DNA of 36,260 nucleotides from an uncultured Bacteroidota bacterium (GCA_903929195.1 CAIYTT010000127.1:1-36260), one strand, 5' to 3'; positions 24,712-34,142 are shown, numbered from the stretch's first letter. A program made the numbers and translations. Notes: generated by a model from the sequence alone, not told the origin.

Positions 24712-26715
24712 TTATTTACTTGTTTTCTTTTTCTCTGTATTCTTAGGTGCTTTACTATTTTTTAAATCACTGAATACTTTTTCATTTATCGTCATTGGAT
24801 AATCATTTTTCATTTTTTCATTCCAAGCTTTTTCCAAATAATCTTGATATTCAGCTACAACATAACCTCTTGCTTCATCAAGAGTTTTTATGTCTTTAGT
24901 ATTATAAATTTTTCTTGCAACAATTACGGTTGATGGTCCATTAGGGGTTGTTGCAGGAATAATTTTCGTATCTTTTTGTGTCAATTCCGCTTGCGTAGCA
25001 TCTTTAAATTTAGAAAATTCATAACGACCTCTTTGTATAGAAACCCCATCAGGATTCGATTGTGTATTTAAGCGTTTTACAATTTGCTCGTCCGAATTTA
25101 CCTTTTCTGATAACATCATCATGCCGGTGTCATACATAGCTTTATTTTTGAATTTATAGATAGAGCCTTCAAAACCCGGTTCCCATAAATATTTATTTTT
25201 ATGAGCTTCGTAATACGTCTTTAATCCTTCGGAATCATGAGAAGCCTTACCCCATACATGTCTGTCCATTAATTCGAACAACATAATACCATCACGGTAC
25301 TCTTCCATTAAATTTTTAAATTCCGGATTTTCTTCAACTAATTTATGTTCTTCAAAATCATTTACTACATTATTTACATACAATCCATAAGCATCGTGTA
25401 TTACTGGAATGCGAGGTCCATTAACCCGTCCGTGGGTAAGAGTTTCAAAGAATTTCGCAAAATCACTCTGTAAATAGTTCTTTCCACCAAGTGTGAAAAC
25501 TGTTTTTATTTTATCTTTATAGTCTTCTGCTTTAACTATTTTGGCGTTTTTACCTGTATCCGGTATCAAGGCTAACAGGTCTGATATTTCTTTTATATTA
25601 GCAGGAAATTCTTTAAAACCATTTTTGTCTTTTATCTTATTAAAGAAAATATCTCTGGCAGACTGTGCACGAGAGTCGTTTTCAACCTTATGTTTTAGCT
25701 GTGCAAAAATGGAATCATAAGGCTCTAAAGGCATTTTTGCCAATAATTTAATAATATGATAGCCATAATCTGTTTTTACAGGTTCAGAAACATCTCCAAC
25801 CTTTTTAAGTGCAAAAGCTGCTTTTTCAAAAGGAGGGGTCATTCTGCCTACACCGAATGGCTTTAAAACACCGCTATCTTTTAAAGAATATTGGTCTTCA
25901 GAGTATTTTTTTACTAATTCATGAAATGGAGTGCCTTGTTTTAATAAATTTTCTATTGTATCCGCTTTTTTTCTTGCTTCTTCAATAGCTGCTTCACCCC
26001 TTGATTTAGGTACATTTAGCATTATTTGTGCTACTTTAACCTGCCCTATATCGTTTCTTTTGTCTAAAACTTTAATAATATGGTATCCGAATTGTGTTTT
26101 AAAGGGTTTAGATATTTTACCTACAGGTGTATTATAAGCAGCACTTTCAAAAGGATACACTATTTGCAATGCGGAGAAGTAACCTACATCCCCACCATTA
26201 TCTTTTGATGTCTTGTCTTCTGAAAAAGCTTTAGCCATCATTTCAAAATCAACTTTTTTAGTAGTAACCTGTTGATAAATGCTGTCTATTTTATGATATG
26301 CAGCAACAGTATCGCTACCGGGAGCACATTGTATTAAGATGTGTTCAACTCTCACATCCTGTTTCATGCGTTCGTAGGCTTCTTTTACTAATTTGTTGGT
26401 TACCTGTTCGTCAGTTAAATAATTTTTTGCAAGTGTTTTTCTATAATTATCTAACTCTCTTTGTATGTTCGGTAATGTATCTAATTTCTCTTTATCTGCC
26501 TCTGCAACTTTCATTCTAAACAAGGAATAAAGTTTTAAATAGCTTCTAAGAGACGTATCGCTCATATCGGCTTCTTTATTCTGATTGTTTTTTCTGTAGA
26601 TTCTTAAAAATTCATCTTTATCTACAGAGTGATTTCCATAAGTAAATAATTTTTGGGCATTCGCACTCATTAAGGTTATGCCGGTAATAAGGCAAGTTAA
26701 ATACAGCTTTCGCAT
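24712..26715 (-). CDS. SurA-like peptidylprolyl isomerase with parvulin domains
   Basis: The 667-residue protein has a signal peptide (about 1-20). A SurA_N-type helical region (about 25-115) carries DKDEFLRIYRKNNQ. Two PPIC parvulin domains follow: about 118-215 (RVEHILIQ, FSEDKTSKDNGGDVGYFS, FGYHIIKV) and about 226-330 (QVKVAQIML, YSEDQYSLKDSG, YGYHIIKL). The remaining 330 residues are helical and Lys-rich, with segments resembling the N-domain but no clear third parvulin. It should help fold outer-membrane proteins in the periplasm. It lies 40 bases behind the TlpA-like gene on the same strand, so they are probably one operon for envelope protein maturation. The promoter is expected upstream of the TlpA-like gene. 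Confidence 0.88.
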   Translation of the reverse strand: MRKLYLTCLITGITLMSANAQKLFTYGNHSVDKDEFLRIYRKNNQNKEADMSDTSLRSYLKLYSLFRMKVAEADKEKLDTLPNIQRELDNYRKTLAKNYLTDEQVTNKLVKEAYERMKQDVRVEHILIQCAPGSDTVAAYHKIDSIYQQVTTKKVDFEMMAKAFSEDKTSKDNGGDVGYFSALQIVYPFESAAYNTPVGKISKPFKTQFGYHIIKVLDKRNDIGQVKVAQIMLNVPKSRGEAAIEEARKKADTIENLLKQGTPFHELVKKYSEDQYSLKDSGVLKPFGVGRMTPPFEKAAFALKKVGDVSEPVKTDYGYHIIKLLAKMPLEPYDSIFAQLKHKVENDSRAQSARDIFFNKIKDKNGFKEFPANIKEISDLLALIPDTGKNAKIVKAEDYKDKIKTVFTLGGKNYLQSDFAKFFETLTHGRVNGPRIPVIHDAYGLYVNNVVNDFEEHKLVEENPEFKNLMEEYRDGIMLFELMDRHVWGKASHDSEGLKTYYEAHKNKYLWEPGFEGSIYKFKNKAMYDTGMMMLSEKVNSDEQIVKRLNTQSNPDGVSIQRGRYEFSKFKDATQAELTQKDTKIIPATTPNGPSTVIVARKIYNTKDIKTLDEARGYVVAEYQDYLEKAWNEKMKNDYPMTINEKVFSDLKNSKAPKNTEKKKTSK

Positions 26716-26755
26716 GTTGTTGTTTTAAGATTATTTAGTTTTATGAATAAAAGAA

Positions 26756-28384
26756 TTATTTTTTTGCTTTATCTGCTTTTTCTTTATCTGCTTTCGCTCT
26801 TTTCTCACGCATTTCTATTACACTGCCAATATTGCTGTGGTCAAGTCTTTTACCGCGAATTATCTTTTTCTCATCCATTAAATAGATTGTTGGTGTACTA
26901 TAAACATCATATTTACCTCTCCAATCACCTGTGTGTTCCGGGTCCCAAGTGTTAATCCATTTTTCCATTTTATACTTTTTCAAGAAGTCGGTAAGTACTT
27001 TCTCATCGGTAGCGTCTGTAGCAACTGTATAAACTTTTACACCTTTATCTTTTAATACAGCTTCGTATAAAGAATCTAATTCGGGTATTTCGTGTTGGCA
27101 ATGGCCGCACGTAGGCGAATAAAATACTAATAATGTATATGGACATTTTAAATTAAGCATGCTTTCGTTTTTCTTTGTCAATACATCATTCAGTTTTATT
27201 TCGGGTGCTAAGTTGCCTATAACATTCGGTGATATTTTCTTTATTCTATCTATATATTTTTCAAGTTCTTCATTTGTCAACCAAAAAGCATCACCTTTCA
27301 TATAATATGTTTCACCAAGATATACAAAAGCCTCGTCCATACCCATTATTTTGCTATTTTCTACATATCTTGTTAACCACCAAAGTGTATATTTGAAAAT
27401 ATCTTTTGTACCTCTTGCTCTTTTAAGCAACATATCGCACTCATGCTCTACGCTATCAGGTATTGGTAATACCCATTTACTCATATATTCATCAAGTTTG
27501 GCATCTAAAATGGGTGTATGTATTAATCTTTCATCTTGTAAATCAAATCCGTCCCAATAGTGAGCTTTGTAATATCTACCCGGAAATGTGGAGTCTTTTG
27601 TTTTACCGTCTTCTAAAAAATGGTCGCCTTCCGGTACTTCAGGAACTTCTAAAGCATTAAATATAGAAGATAATAATGTACCCGGATTTTCCTTTACATA
27701 TTTTCTTCTGTAATTTACTAATTCTTTAGCTTGTGCGGTTCCTTTTTTTCTAACTGCCGATGTATCGGATGCATTTTTTGCAGCAGCCAATTCTTTCAAT
27801 AAAATTTGTTGACGGCAACCATAATCTTTCAAAAAATCTACATAAGCTAAAAATCTATCGTTTTCGAGTGAATTCTTAAATTTTAAAGAAACAGGTTCTT
27901 GTTGTTTTGGGCAGGGACCGTCTTGTTTTGCCGGAGTGGTATCCATTTTATTTAAAGTAGCAGTTATCGTCATGTCATCGCCACTATTTAACAAAAATTC
28001 AAAATTTGTTTTATGGTCTGCTAATAGCATCATATAGATACCACCTATAAAAGTAGAGTCGTAGCTTTTAAATTCAGCTTTGCCATTTTTTATAATTGCA
28101 GAATCTTTTTTATATATTGTAGGTAAGCCCTTGCCGTAATAATGCACCAAAAACATCATTGAATCTTGTTTTATTTCGGGCATCTTTAAAATAATGTGAT
28201 AGGCAAGTTTAGAATTTGTCGTTTTTACTTGAGAATCATTATTCTCCGAATCCTTTTTGTGTTTCTTTTCTTTTTTTGCATTGTCCTTATTATCAGCAGC
28301 AGTTTGTGCCGATAGTGTGTTACTAATAGATGATAGTGCCAAAAATGATAATGAAATAATGGCAATAAGAGAAATTCGCTTCAT
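26756..28384 (-). CDS. TlpA-like thiol-disulfide protein with N-terminal DUF4369/DUF5106-like part
   Basis: The 542-residue exported protein has a signal peptide (about 1-26) and a short Lys/Asp-rich stretch (33-50). A beta-rich region (about 60-150) is like the DUF4369 modules before Bacteroidota TlpA domains. A helical DUF5106-like part (about 170-385) has DRFLAYVDFLKDYGC and FKYTLWWLTRYVENS. The C-terminal thioredoxin domain (about 390-530) has the active site CGHC at 426-429 and a cis-Pro in STPTIYLMD. The WCxxC Trp is replaced by Thr (SPTCGHC). It likely reduces or exchanges disulfides in the periplasm. The tail is Lys-rich. It leads an operon with the parvulin gene. Confidence 0.88.
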   Translation of the reverse strand: MKRISLIAIISLSFLALSSISNTLSAQTAADNKDNAKKEKKHKKDSENNDSQVKTTNSKLAYHIILKMPEIKQDSMMFLVHYYGKGLPTIYKKDSAIIKNGKAEFKSYDSTFIGGIYMMLLADHKTNFEFLLNSGDDMTITATLNKMDTTPAKQDGPCPKQQEPVSLKFKNSLENDRFLAYVDFLKDYGCRQQILLKELAAAKNASDTSAVRKKGTAQAKELVNYRRKYVKENPGTLLSSIFNALEVPEVPEGDHFLEDGKTKDSTFPGRYYKAHYWDGFDLQDERLIHTPILDAKLDEYMSKWVLPIPDSVEHECDMLLKRARGTKDIFKYTLWWLTRYVENSKIMGMDEAFVYLGETYYMKGDAFWLTNEELEKYIDRIKKISPNVIGNLAPEIKLNDVLTKKNESMLNLKCPYTLLVFYSPTCGHCQHEIPELDSLYEAVLKDKGVKVYTVATDATDEKVLTDFLKKYKMEKWINTWDPEHTGDWRGKYDVYSTPTIYLMDEKKIIRGKRLDHSNIGSVIEMREKRAKADKEKADKAKK

Positions 28385-28450
28385 ATTTGTTATTTTATTT
28401 GTTCCGACTTAATAGACAGAAGAAAAACTTTTATTGTTGGTTTAAGCAGT

Positions 28451-28482
28451 CAAAAATAAATCATAAAATCGGTGTATCACAA
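28451..28482 (-). promoter_or_regulatory. probable promoter of the TlpA-like/parvulin operon
   Basis: On the minus strand TATTTTTG (28458-28451, TAnnTTTG) is preceded after 21 bases by TTG (28482-28480). The start codon lies 66 bases downstream. Both elements and their spacing match the Bacteroidota consensus. Confidence 0.55.
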
Positions 28483-28680
28483 TAGTTTAGGCTTAATATT
28501 ACACAATTGTTCAAACTATAACATTTTTTTTGCACATTAACATTAATCTCACTTTTAGATAAATTATATCTATTTTATAGTATTTCTACTACTAATCAAT
28601 TAATTAAAAATATATTATATTTTTAATTTTATATTCAAAAATTCTTTTTACTGCCATTACCTTGTTATTTTGTGGCGTTT

Positions 28681-29928
28681 ATGTCCACTTTAGCATCGAG
28701 AAGGAACAACAGGCTTACTTTTATTATACTATCTGCTATGATTGCAGGTATAATTACCGGTTTTATAATAAATAAATATTTTTTGCCTTTAAACGTAAAA
28801 GAACAAGATAACTTTTTAGAACCCTTTACCTTATTAGCTGATGTATTTTTGCGATTAATAAAAATGATTGTGGCTCCGCTTGTATTCACAACTCTTGTTG
28901 TAGGCGTTGCAAAGCAAGGTACATTAAAAGCGGTTGGCAGAGTAGGAGGCAAAACAATGTTGTGGTTTATTTGCGGTTCGTTTACAAGTTTGTTCTTAGG
29001 CATGATAATGGTAAATTTTTTCCAACCGGGTACTGCCATGCATTTGCCCATACCTGCATTGGCAAACATACCTGTTAATGGGGCTAATCTGAATTTAAAA
29101 GATTTTATTTACCATATTTTTCCTTCAAGTATATTTGATGCATTAGCTAAAAATGAGATTTTACAAGTAGTCGTTTTTTCAATATTCTTTGGTATTGCTT
29201 TAGGTTCCATGCGTAAAAAAGGAGAAATTGTAATACATGCTTTAGATGCTATTGCAAACGTTATTTTAAAAATGACCCGATATATTATGAACTTTGCCCC
29301 TGTAGCCGTTTTTGGTGCTATGACGGCTGTTATTGCAAAACAAGGTTTAGGAATACTTCTTATTTACTCAAAATTTATTGGTGAGTTTTATGTTGGGCTG
29401 ATTGTTCTTTTTTTAGTTTTGGTATTTGCCGGTTATTTATTTTTACAGAAAAGAGTACTAATCTTATTAGAGCGTATTAAAGAACCTGTATTAATAGCGT
29501 TTTCTACCAACAGCAGCGAAGCAGCTTTCCCAAAATTAATGCTTGAATTGCAAAGATTTGGTTGCGATAAAAAAATTGTTGGTTTTGTACTGCCACTCGG
29601 ATATTCTTTTAATTTAGATGGTTCTATGATGTATATGACTTTTGCATCTATCTTTATAGCTCAATCGTATGGCATACATTTAGATTGGGGTACACAAATA
29701 AGTATGCTTTTTGTATTAATGCTTACCAGTAAAGGTATTGCCGGGGTACCCAGAGCATCGTTAGTAGTAATAGCAGGTACTTTGGCAACTTTTAAAATAC
29801 CTGAAGCAGGGTTGGCATTATTATTAGGTATAGACCCTGTTTTAGATATGGGCAGAGCTGCAATGAACGTTGTAGGCAATAGTGTTGCTACTGCCGTAGT
29901 AAGTAAATTGGAAAATCAATTAAAATAA
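28681..29928 (+). CDS. dicarboxylate/amino acid:cation symporter (DAACS family)
   Basis: This is a 415-residue transporter of the Gltp/DctA (DAACS) family, which imports acidic amino acids or dicarboxylates with Na+ or H+. Diagnostic parts are LRLIKMIVAPLVFTTLVVGV (helix 2), the serine-rich loop STNSSEAAFPKL of hairpin 1, GYSFNLDGSMMYM in helix 7, hairpin 2 TSKGIAGVPRASLVV, and the substrate-coordinating GIDPVLDMGRAAMNVVGNSVA in helix 8. All conserved segments are intact. I use ATG 28681; a GTG at 28672 is also in frame. DedA and MFS genes follow at 13- and 15-base spacing, so the three form a membrane-transport operon. The exact substrate is not evident. Confidence 0.93.
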   Translation: MSTLASRRNNRLTFIILSAMIAGIITGFIINKYFLPLNVKEQDNFLEPFTLLADVFLRLIKMIVAPLVFTTLVVGVAKQGTLKAVGRVGGKTMLWFICGSFTSLFLGMIMVNFFQPGTAMHLPIPALANIPVNGANLNLKDFIYHIFPSSIFDALAKNEILQVVVFSIFFGIALGSMRKKGEIVIHALDAIANVILKMTRYIMNFAPVAVFGAMTAVIAKQGLGILLIYSKFIGEFYVGLIVLFLVLVFAGYLFLQKRVLILLERIKEPVLIAFSTNSSEAAFPKLMLELQRFGCDKKIVGFVLPLGYSFNLDGSMMYMTFASIFIAQSYGIHLDWGTQISMLFVLMLTSKGIAGVPRASLVVIAGTLATFKIPEAGLALLLGIDPVLDMGRAAMNVVGNSVATAVVSKLENQLK

Positions 29929-29941
29929 TTAATTTGCAGTC

Positions 29942-30586
29942 ATGATTCAGAAATTAATAGAGTGGGTAATTTTTAATGGGGGATTATACATGCTTTTGTT
30001 AGTCGTTTTTGCCGAAACCGGGCTTTTTGTCGGTTTCTTTCTCCCCGGCGATTCATTGCTTTTTACAGCAGGTATTTATTTATCAAAACTTTCAGACAGC
30101 TTTTATGGCATTCATTTCCTAGTTATAATATTTATAGTAACACTTGCATCTATTTTGGGCAATTTTGTAGGGTATTGGTTTGGGGCAAAATATGGTCATA
30201 AATTATATGAGAGAAAAGATTCTTTTTTGTTTAAAAAGAAACATTTGCAAAGAGCTCACGACTTTTATGAAAAATATGGTAATCAAACGGTATTCCTTGC
30301 TAAGTTTTTACCAATTGTACGCACATTTGTGCCTATTGTAGCCGGTATTGTTGGTATGAATAAAAAGCACTTTTCAATAAATAATATATTAGGTAGCTTT
30401 ACTTGGGTATTTTCTATGATGCTTGGTGGCAAATATCTTGAAGATATTATTAAACAAAAATTCAATTACGATATGAAAGACCATATTGAAGTAATTGCAA
30501 TAGGCATTATTTTAATTACCACTTTACCTGTAATATATAAAATATTTTTTAGTAAGCAAAAAGAAACACCAACTTCTAACAAATAA
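29942..30586 (+). CDS. DedA-family membrane protein
   Basis: This 214-residue inner-membrane protein of the DedA (SNARE-associated/VTT) family has ETGLFVGFFLPGDSLLF in the first re-entrant region, GYWFGAKYGHKLYER after the next helix, and FLAKFLPIVRTFVPIVAGIVGM carrying the conserved F-x3-F-x-P-x2-R signature. DedA proteins support membrane energetics and lipid (undecaprenyl-phosphate or phosphatidylglycerol) flipping; some act as transporters. The start ATG follows the symporter stop by 13 bases, in the same operon. Length and motifs are standard. Confidence 0.93.
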   Translation: MIQKLIEWVIFNGGLYMLLLVVFAETGLFVGFFLPGDSLLFTAGIYLSKLSDSFYGIHFLVIIFIVTLASILGNFVGYWFGAKYGHKLYERKDSFLFKKKHLQRAHDFYEKYGNQTVFLAKFLPIVRTFVPIVAGIVGMNKKHFSINNILGSFTWVFSMMLGGKYLEDIIKQKFNYDMKDHIEVIAIGIILITTLPVIYKIFFSKQKETPTSNK

Positions 30587-30601
30587 AGCCCAATGTAAAG
30601 C

Positions 30602-31843
30602 ATGACCCAAAAAAAGGCCATAGGTTTATTTAGTCTGCCTGTTATTGTTGCCGCATTAGGCTACTTTGTTGATATTTATGATTTATTGCTTTTCGGCATA
30701 ATAAGAAAAGACAGTTTAGGTGAAAAAGGTTTGCAGCTATCCATTGATGTATCAGACAGAATAGGTATGATAATTTTAAATTGGCAAATGGCTGGCTTAC
30801 TTATAGGAGGCATTCTTTGGGGTATGATGGGAGATAAAAAAGGTAGATTAAGTGTACTATTTGGTTCTATTATATTATACTCCACTGCAAATATCCTTAA
30901 TGGTCTTGTACAGAACGTAGACCAATATATTGTTTGTCGTTTTATTGCCGGTATCGGTTTGGCTGGCGAATTAGGTGCCGGTATTACCTTAGTTAGCGAA
31001 TTAATACCTAAAGAAAAAAGAAGTATTGCTACATCAATTGTAGCAGGTGTTGGTCTTACAGGTGCTATAGCCGCCTATTTTATAGCACAAAGTTTCGGTT
31101 GGCGAAATTGTTTTTTTATTGGAGGTGGCTTGGGTATAATGTTATTATTTTTAAGGGTTAGTGTTTTTGAGTCCGGTATGTATGCCACTGTTAAAGAATC
31201 GGATGTAAAAAAAGGAAATTTTTTAATGTTTTTTACTAATAAATATAGATTTAAAAAATATTTATTCAGTATTTTAATTGGCACTCCTTGTTGGTATGTA
31301 ATAGGTATGCTGATAACTTTTTCTAATAAATTCAGTGAGAATTTAGGTTTCCCTAAAGAAGAAAAAGTAATTCCGGGCAAAGCAGTGATGCTTGCTTATG
31401 TAGCTATTTCTATTGCCGACTTATTAATAGGATTGGTAAGCCATGTATTAAAAAGCAGAAAAAAAGCAATGTATATTTTTTATGCAATTACAATAGTAGG
31501 TATCGTTCTTTATTTTTCAGGCATAAACAATAGTGTTTTCAGCATGTATGCCATTATTATGCTTTTAGGTTTTGGAACCGGCTTTTGGGCATTATTTGTA
31601 ACAATGGCTGCAGAACATTTTGGTACTAATTTGAGAGCTACCGCCGCTACTACTGCACCCAATATGGTTAGAGGCTCTTTAATAATAATGACTTTTATAT
31701 TTTACGGATTGCAAGAACAGTTTAAATTGAGTTATGTATTATCAGGCGAAATAACCGGAGTTATTGTAATGGTTATTAGTAGTATTGCATTAATATTAAC
31801 AGAAGAAACCTACGCAAAAGACTTAAATTTTATAGAAAAATAA
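30602..31843 (+). CDS. MFS transporter, metabolite:H+ symporter-like
   Basis: This 413-residue major facilitator has about 12 hydrophobic segments. The first helix carries two acidic residues (YFVDIYDLLLFG, D24 and D27), and the loop after helix 2 has motif A (GMMGDKKGRLSV, 74-85). RFIAGIGLAGELGAGITLVSEL in helix 4 is typical of the metabolite:H+ symporter and sugar porter groups. The second half has GFGTGFWALFVTMAAEHFGTNLRATAATTAPN, which matches the same group. It ends the symporter-DedA-MFS operon, starting 15 bases after dedA. The substrate is probably an organic acid or sugar-like compound but cannot be named. Confidence 0.88.
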   Translation: MTQKKAIGLFSLPVIVAALGYFVDIYDLLLFGIIRKDSLGEKGLQLSIDVSDRIGMIILNWQMAGLLIGGILWGMMGDKKGRLSVLFGSIILYSTANILNGLVQNVDQYIVCRFIAGIGLAGELGAGITLVSELIPKEKRSIATSIVAGVGLTGAIAAYFIAQSFGWRNCFFIGGGLGIMLLFLRVSVFESGMYATVKESDVKKGNFLMFFTNKYRFKKYLFSILIGTPCWYVIGMLITFSNKFSENLGFPKEEKVIPGKAVMLAYVAISIADLLIGLVSHVLKSRKKAMYIFYAITIVGIVLYFSGINNSVFSMYAIIMLLGFGTGFWALFVTMAAEHFGTNLRATAATTAPNMVRGSLIIMTFIFYGLQEQFKLSYVLSGEITGVIVMVISSIALILTEETYAKDLNFIEK

Positions 31844-31862
31844 TATCATTTTAGTTTTTTTG

Positions 31863-31870
31863 TATCTTTG
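31863..31870 (+). promoter_or_regulatory. possible -7 element before the YgiB/YgiC-like pair
   Basis: TATCTTTG (TAnnTTTG) sits 28 bases before the ATG at 31899. No clear -33 TTTG was found at the right distance. Confidence 0.45.
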
Positions 31871-31898
31871 ATGAATCTTTATTTTTATAAAACATTTT

Positions 31899-32345
31899 AT
31901 GAAAAGGTCTAAAAAAGTAGTTCTAACTGCACTTTTTTTAAATGCAGTAGCTGTGGCATCCAGCAGTAATGCACAAACTGTAAATGACACTTCAAATATT
32001 CAAAAAAATACAAATGATAGCGTTTTGAATTTTAATGATGCAAGTAAGTTTCAAAATGATACAACCTTGCCAAATGTACAAGAAACTTATGTAGAACGAA
32101 GACATCCTTGGTACTTAAGAATATTTGTGAGATTAGGATGGTATAATTACCCATATTACTCCAACAACTATTCTAATAATAGTAGAGGTAGCAGTGTTAC
32201 CCATTCTAATACTACTGTTTTTACACCTCGTTCGGGTACTGGCGGGCAAGTTAAAACAACACATAATGCATCTACAAGCTTAGCCCCCCGTACACAGGGG
32301 TTCGGTAATACCATGCATACTACTTCTTTATCGGCACGGTCTTAA
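31899..32345 (+). CDS. small exported protein, YgiB-like by position and tail
   Basis: The product has 148 residues. MKRSKKVVLTALFLNAVAVASSSNAQ is a Sec signal peptide ending near residue 26, without a lipobox. The mature part has an Asn/Asp/Thr-rich start, an aromatic segment (HPWYLRIFVRLGWYNYPYYS) and a low-complexity Ser/Asn/Thr region. The end, SLAPRTQGFGNTMHTTSLSARS, recalls the tail of Escherichia coli YgiB (DUF1190), where a 'TRGGFG' box precedes Ser/Arg-rich residues. E. coli ygiB is followed by ygiC, just as this gene is followed after 5 bases by a YgiC-like ATP-grasp gene. The family assignment is thus an inference from context and a short motif. Function unknown. Confidence 0.65.
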   Translation: MKRSKKVVLTALFLNAVAVASSSNAQTVNDTSNIQKNTNDSVLNFNDASKFQNDTTLPNVQETYVERRHPWYLRIFVRLGWYNYPYYSNNYSNNSRGSSVTHSNTTVFTPRSGTGGQVKTTHNASTSLAPRTQGFGNTMHTTSLSARS

Positions 32346-32350
32346 TTTTT

Positions 32351-33487
32351 ATGCAAAGAATTGTAATTACACCTCGTATAGGTTGGGAGCAAAAGATTAT
32401 AGAACAAGGCTTATTATTTTATAAAGACGATTGCTACTATAATGAATCTGCAGCCTATGAGTTTTCAAGCCAAGAAATTGAATTAATTGAAAAAGCAACG
32501 AATGAAATTTTTGAAATGTGCTTAGTTGTTACTGAATATGTAATTAAAAATAAATTATGGAAGGAGTTCTTTATACCTGAAGAATATGCTGAATTAATTG
32601 AATGGTCTTGGGAACAAAAAAATACAAGTATTTATGGTCGTTTTGATTTAGCCTTTAACAACGGACAACTAAAATTATTAGAATTTAATGCCGATACTCC
32701 TACTTTACTTTTAGAATCGAGTGCTATACAATGGTTTTGGTTGCAGGATTATAATAAAGAATTAGACCAATTTAATTGCATTCATGATGCGTTGCTACAA
32801 CATTTTATAGGTATTAAAAATAAACTATCGGGCAGTAAACTTTATTTTACTTGTAATAATAATCAGGAAGATTTTGTAACCACAAAATACTTACAAGATG
32901 TGGCTATACAAGCCGGTTTGGATACCGATTTTATATTTATAGAAGATATTGGACTTAATGAAGCAGATTTATTTATTGATGGCAAAGACAATTTAATATC
33001 AAACATATTCAAACTATATCCCTACGAATGGCTGTTTGATGAACCTTTTGGCAAATACCTTATAAAAAACAAAGATACCTGTTATTGGATTGAACCACCT
33101 TATAAGGCCATATTGTCTAATAAGATGATGTTGAAATACATATATGAACTATTCCCTAACTCACCCTATATTTTACCTTGTACATGTAATGAAGAAGATG
33201 TTGTAAGGGTAAAAAACTATGCAAAAAAGCCAATCTTTTCAAGGGAGGGTGAAAATGTAAGTTTATTTGCAAACGGGAACACAATTGAGGAAACACAAGG
33301 TGAGTATGGAGATGAAGGTTTTATATATCAAGAATATTTTGAATTACCTGAATTTGACGGCAAACACCCTATTATAGGTAGCTGGGTAATAGGTGGCAAG
33401 GCTGCGGGAATAGGTATTAGAGAATCAACAGGAAGAATTACAAATGTTACTAGCAGCTTTTGCTCGCACTATATTAAAGAAGACTAA
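32351..33487 (+). CDS. glutathionylspermidine synthase-like ATP-grasp protein (YgiC/YjfC type)
   Basis: The 378-residue protein matches the synthetase half of glutathionylspermidine synthase. Visible blocks are IYGRFDLAFNNGQLKLLEFNADTPT (substrate and Mg2+ region), ESSAIQWFWLQD, WIEPPYKAILSNKMMLKYIYELFP, the flexible ATP-binding segment KPIFSREGENVS, and the C-terminal GSWVIGGKAAGIGIRE, then SSFCSHYI. It lacks the amidase domain of bifunctional Gsp. E. coli YgiC and YjfC of this type ligate an unknown amine/acid pair rather than make glutathionylspermidine. It is cytoplasmic. It follows the small exported protein by 5 bases, so they are co-transcribed. It converges with the His-rich gene with only 4 bases between the stops. 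Confidence 0.9.
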   Translation: MQRIVITPRIGWEQKIIEQGLLFYKDDCYYNESAAYEFSSQEIELIEKATNEIFEMCLVVTEYVIKNKLWKEFFIPEEYAELIEWSWEQKNTSIYGRFDLAFNNGQLKLLEFNADTPTLLLESSAIQWFWLQDYNKELDQFNCIHDALLQHFIGIKNKLSGSKLYFTCNNNQEDFVTTKYLQDVAIQAGLDTDFIFIEDIGLNEADLFIDGKDNLISNIFKLYPYEWLFDEPFGKYLIKNKDTCYWIEPPYKAILSNKMMLKYIYELFPNSPYILPCTCNEEDVVRVKNYAKKPIFSREGENVSLFANGNTIEETQGEYGDEGFIYQEYFELPEFDGKHPIIGSWVIGGKAAGIGIRESTGRITNVTSSFCSHYIKED

Positions 33488-33491
33488 AACT

Positions 33492-34034
33492 CTAAATAAT
33501 TAATAAATTATATAGTACCAATAAGGTACCGAGACCTATTGCGCTGATAATTAGTCCTAATACAGCCCGAGCCTTATATCTATCAAATAAAAGACCTGCA
33601 AGTGCAAAAAAGACCCCTAAACCTGCAAAAACCATTGCAACAACACTACCCCAAATTACAAAAGAGATAACAGAACATAAGTCCATTACTAAAGAGAAGC
33701 TACCAAATTCAGAATAGCTTGTGCTTCTGTCTGCATAAGTACGATGATGTGAATAATGGCTATGGTAATGGTGATAATGGTGGTGGTAATGATACGCATG
33801 AGTGTGGTGGCTATGTGCTACACCATGCCAATGATGCGATGAGCTGTGATGACCGCCATGACTATGACCAGCAGAATACATATAATATTCGTCGTCATCA
33901 TCATTAGAGTTATTAATTTCTGTATTTAATTGATTTCTATTCTCTGTACTTTTTATAGGGAATGCAGCATAACTTTTATTAGAAAACATTAAAATAGTAA
34001 AAATAAAAAATACAAGAAATAATCTATTATTCAT
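33492..34034 (-). CDS. histidine-rich two-helix membrane protein
   Basis: The 180-residue protein has a signal peptide or first helix (about 1-23), an acidic DDDDE patch (45-49) and then a His-rich tract (about 56-97). That tract has 21 His in 42 residues, mixed with Tyr, Ser and Gly (HSHGGHH, HHWHGVAHSHHTH, YHHHYHHYHSHYSHH). After a short polar part come two adjacent hydrophobic segments (about 118-148 and 155-179) separated by FDRYKAR. The His tract is well suited to bind Zn, Ni, Cu or Co ions, probably outside the inner membrane. The end resembles small DUF4190-like two-helix proteins. No transporter motif is present. Its stop nearly touches that of the YgiC-like gene. Confidence 0.75.
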   Translation of the reverse strand: MNNRLFLVFFIFTILMFSNKSYAAFPIKSTENRNQLNTEINNSNDDDDEYYMYSAGHSHGGHHSSSHHWHGVAHSHHTHAYHYHHHYHHYHSHYSHHRTYADRSTSYSEFGSFSLVMDLCSVISFVIWGSVVAMVFAGLGVFFALAGLLFDRYKARAVLGLIISAIGLGTLLVLYNLLII

Positions 34035-34142
34035 ATAATGCTGTTTAAAGTATAAAAAACAGTACGAAAATAAGAATTCTTTTTCACTGCTAACCGACTA
34101 AAAAAAACTAAAATAAATTAATTTAGCCGAGTTGCATTTTGA

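Noticed and set aside
33719-33907. Plus-strand frame rich in Asn/Asp/Gly opposite the His-rich tract
   Set aside because: It is the complement of the His codon repeats and has no independent support.
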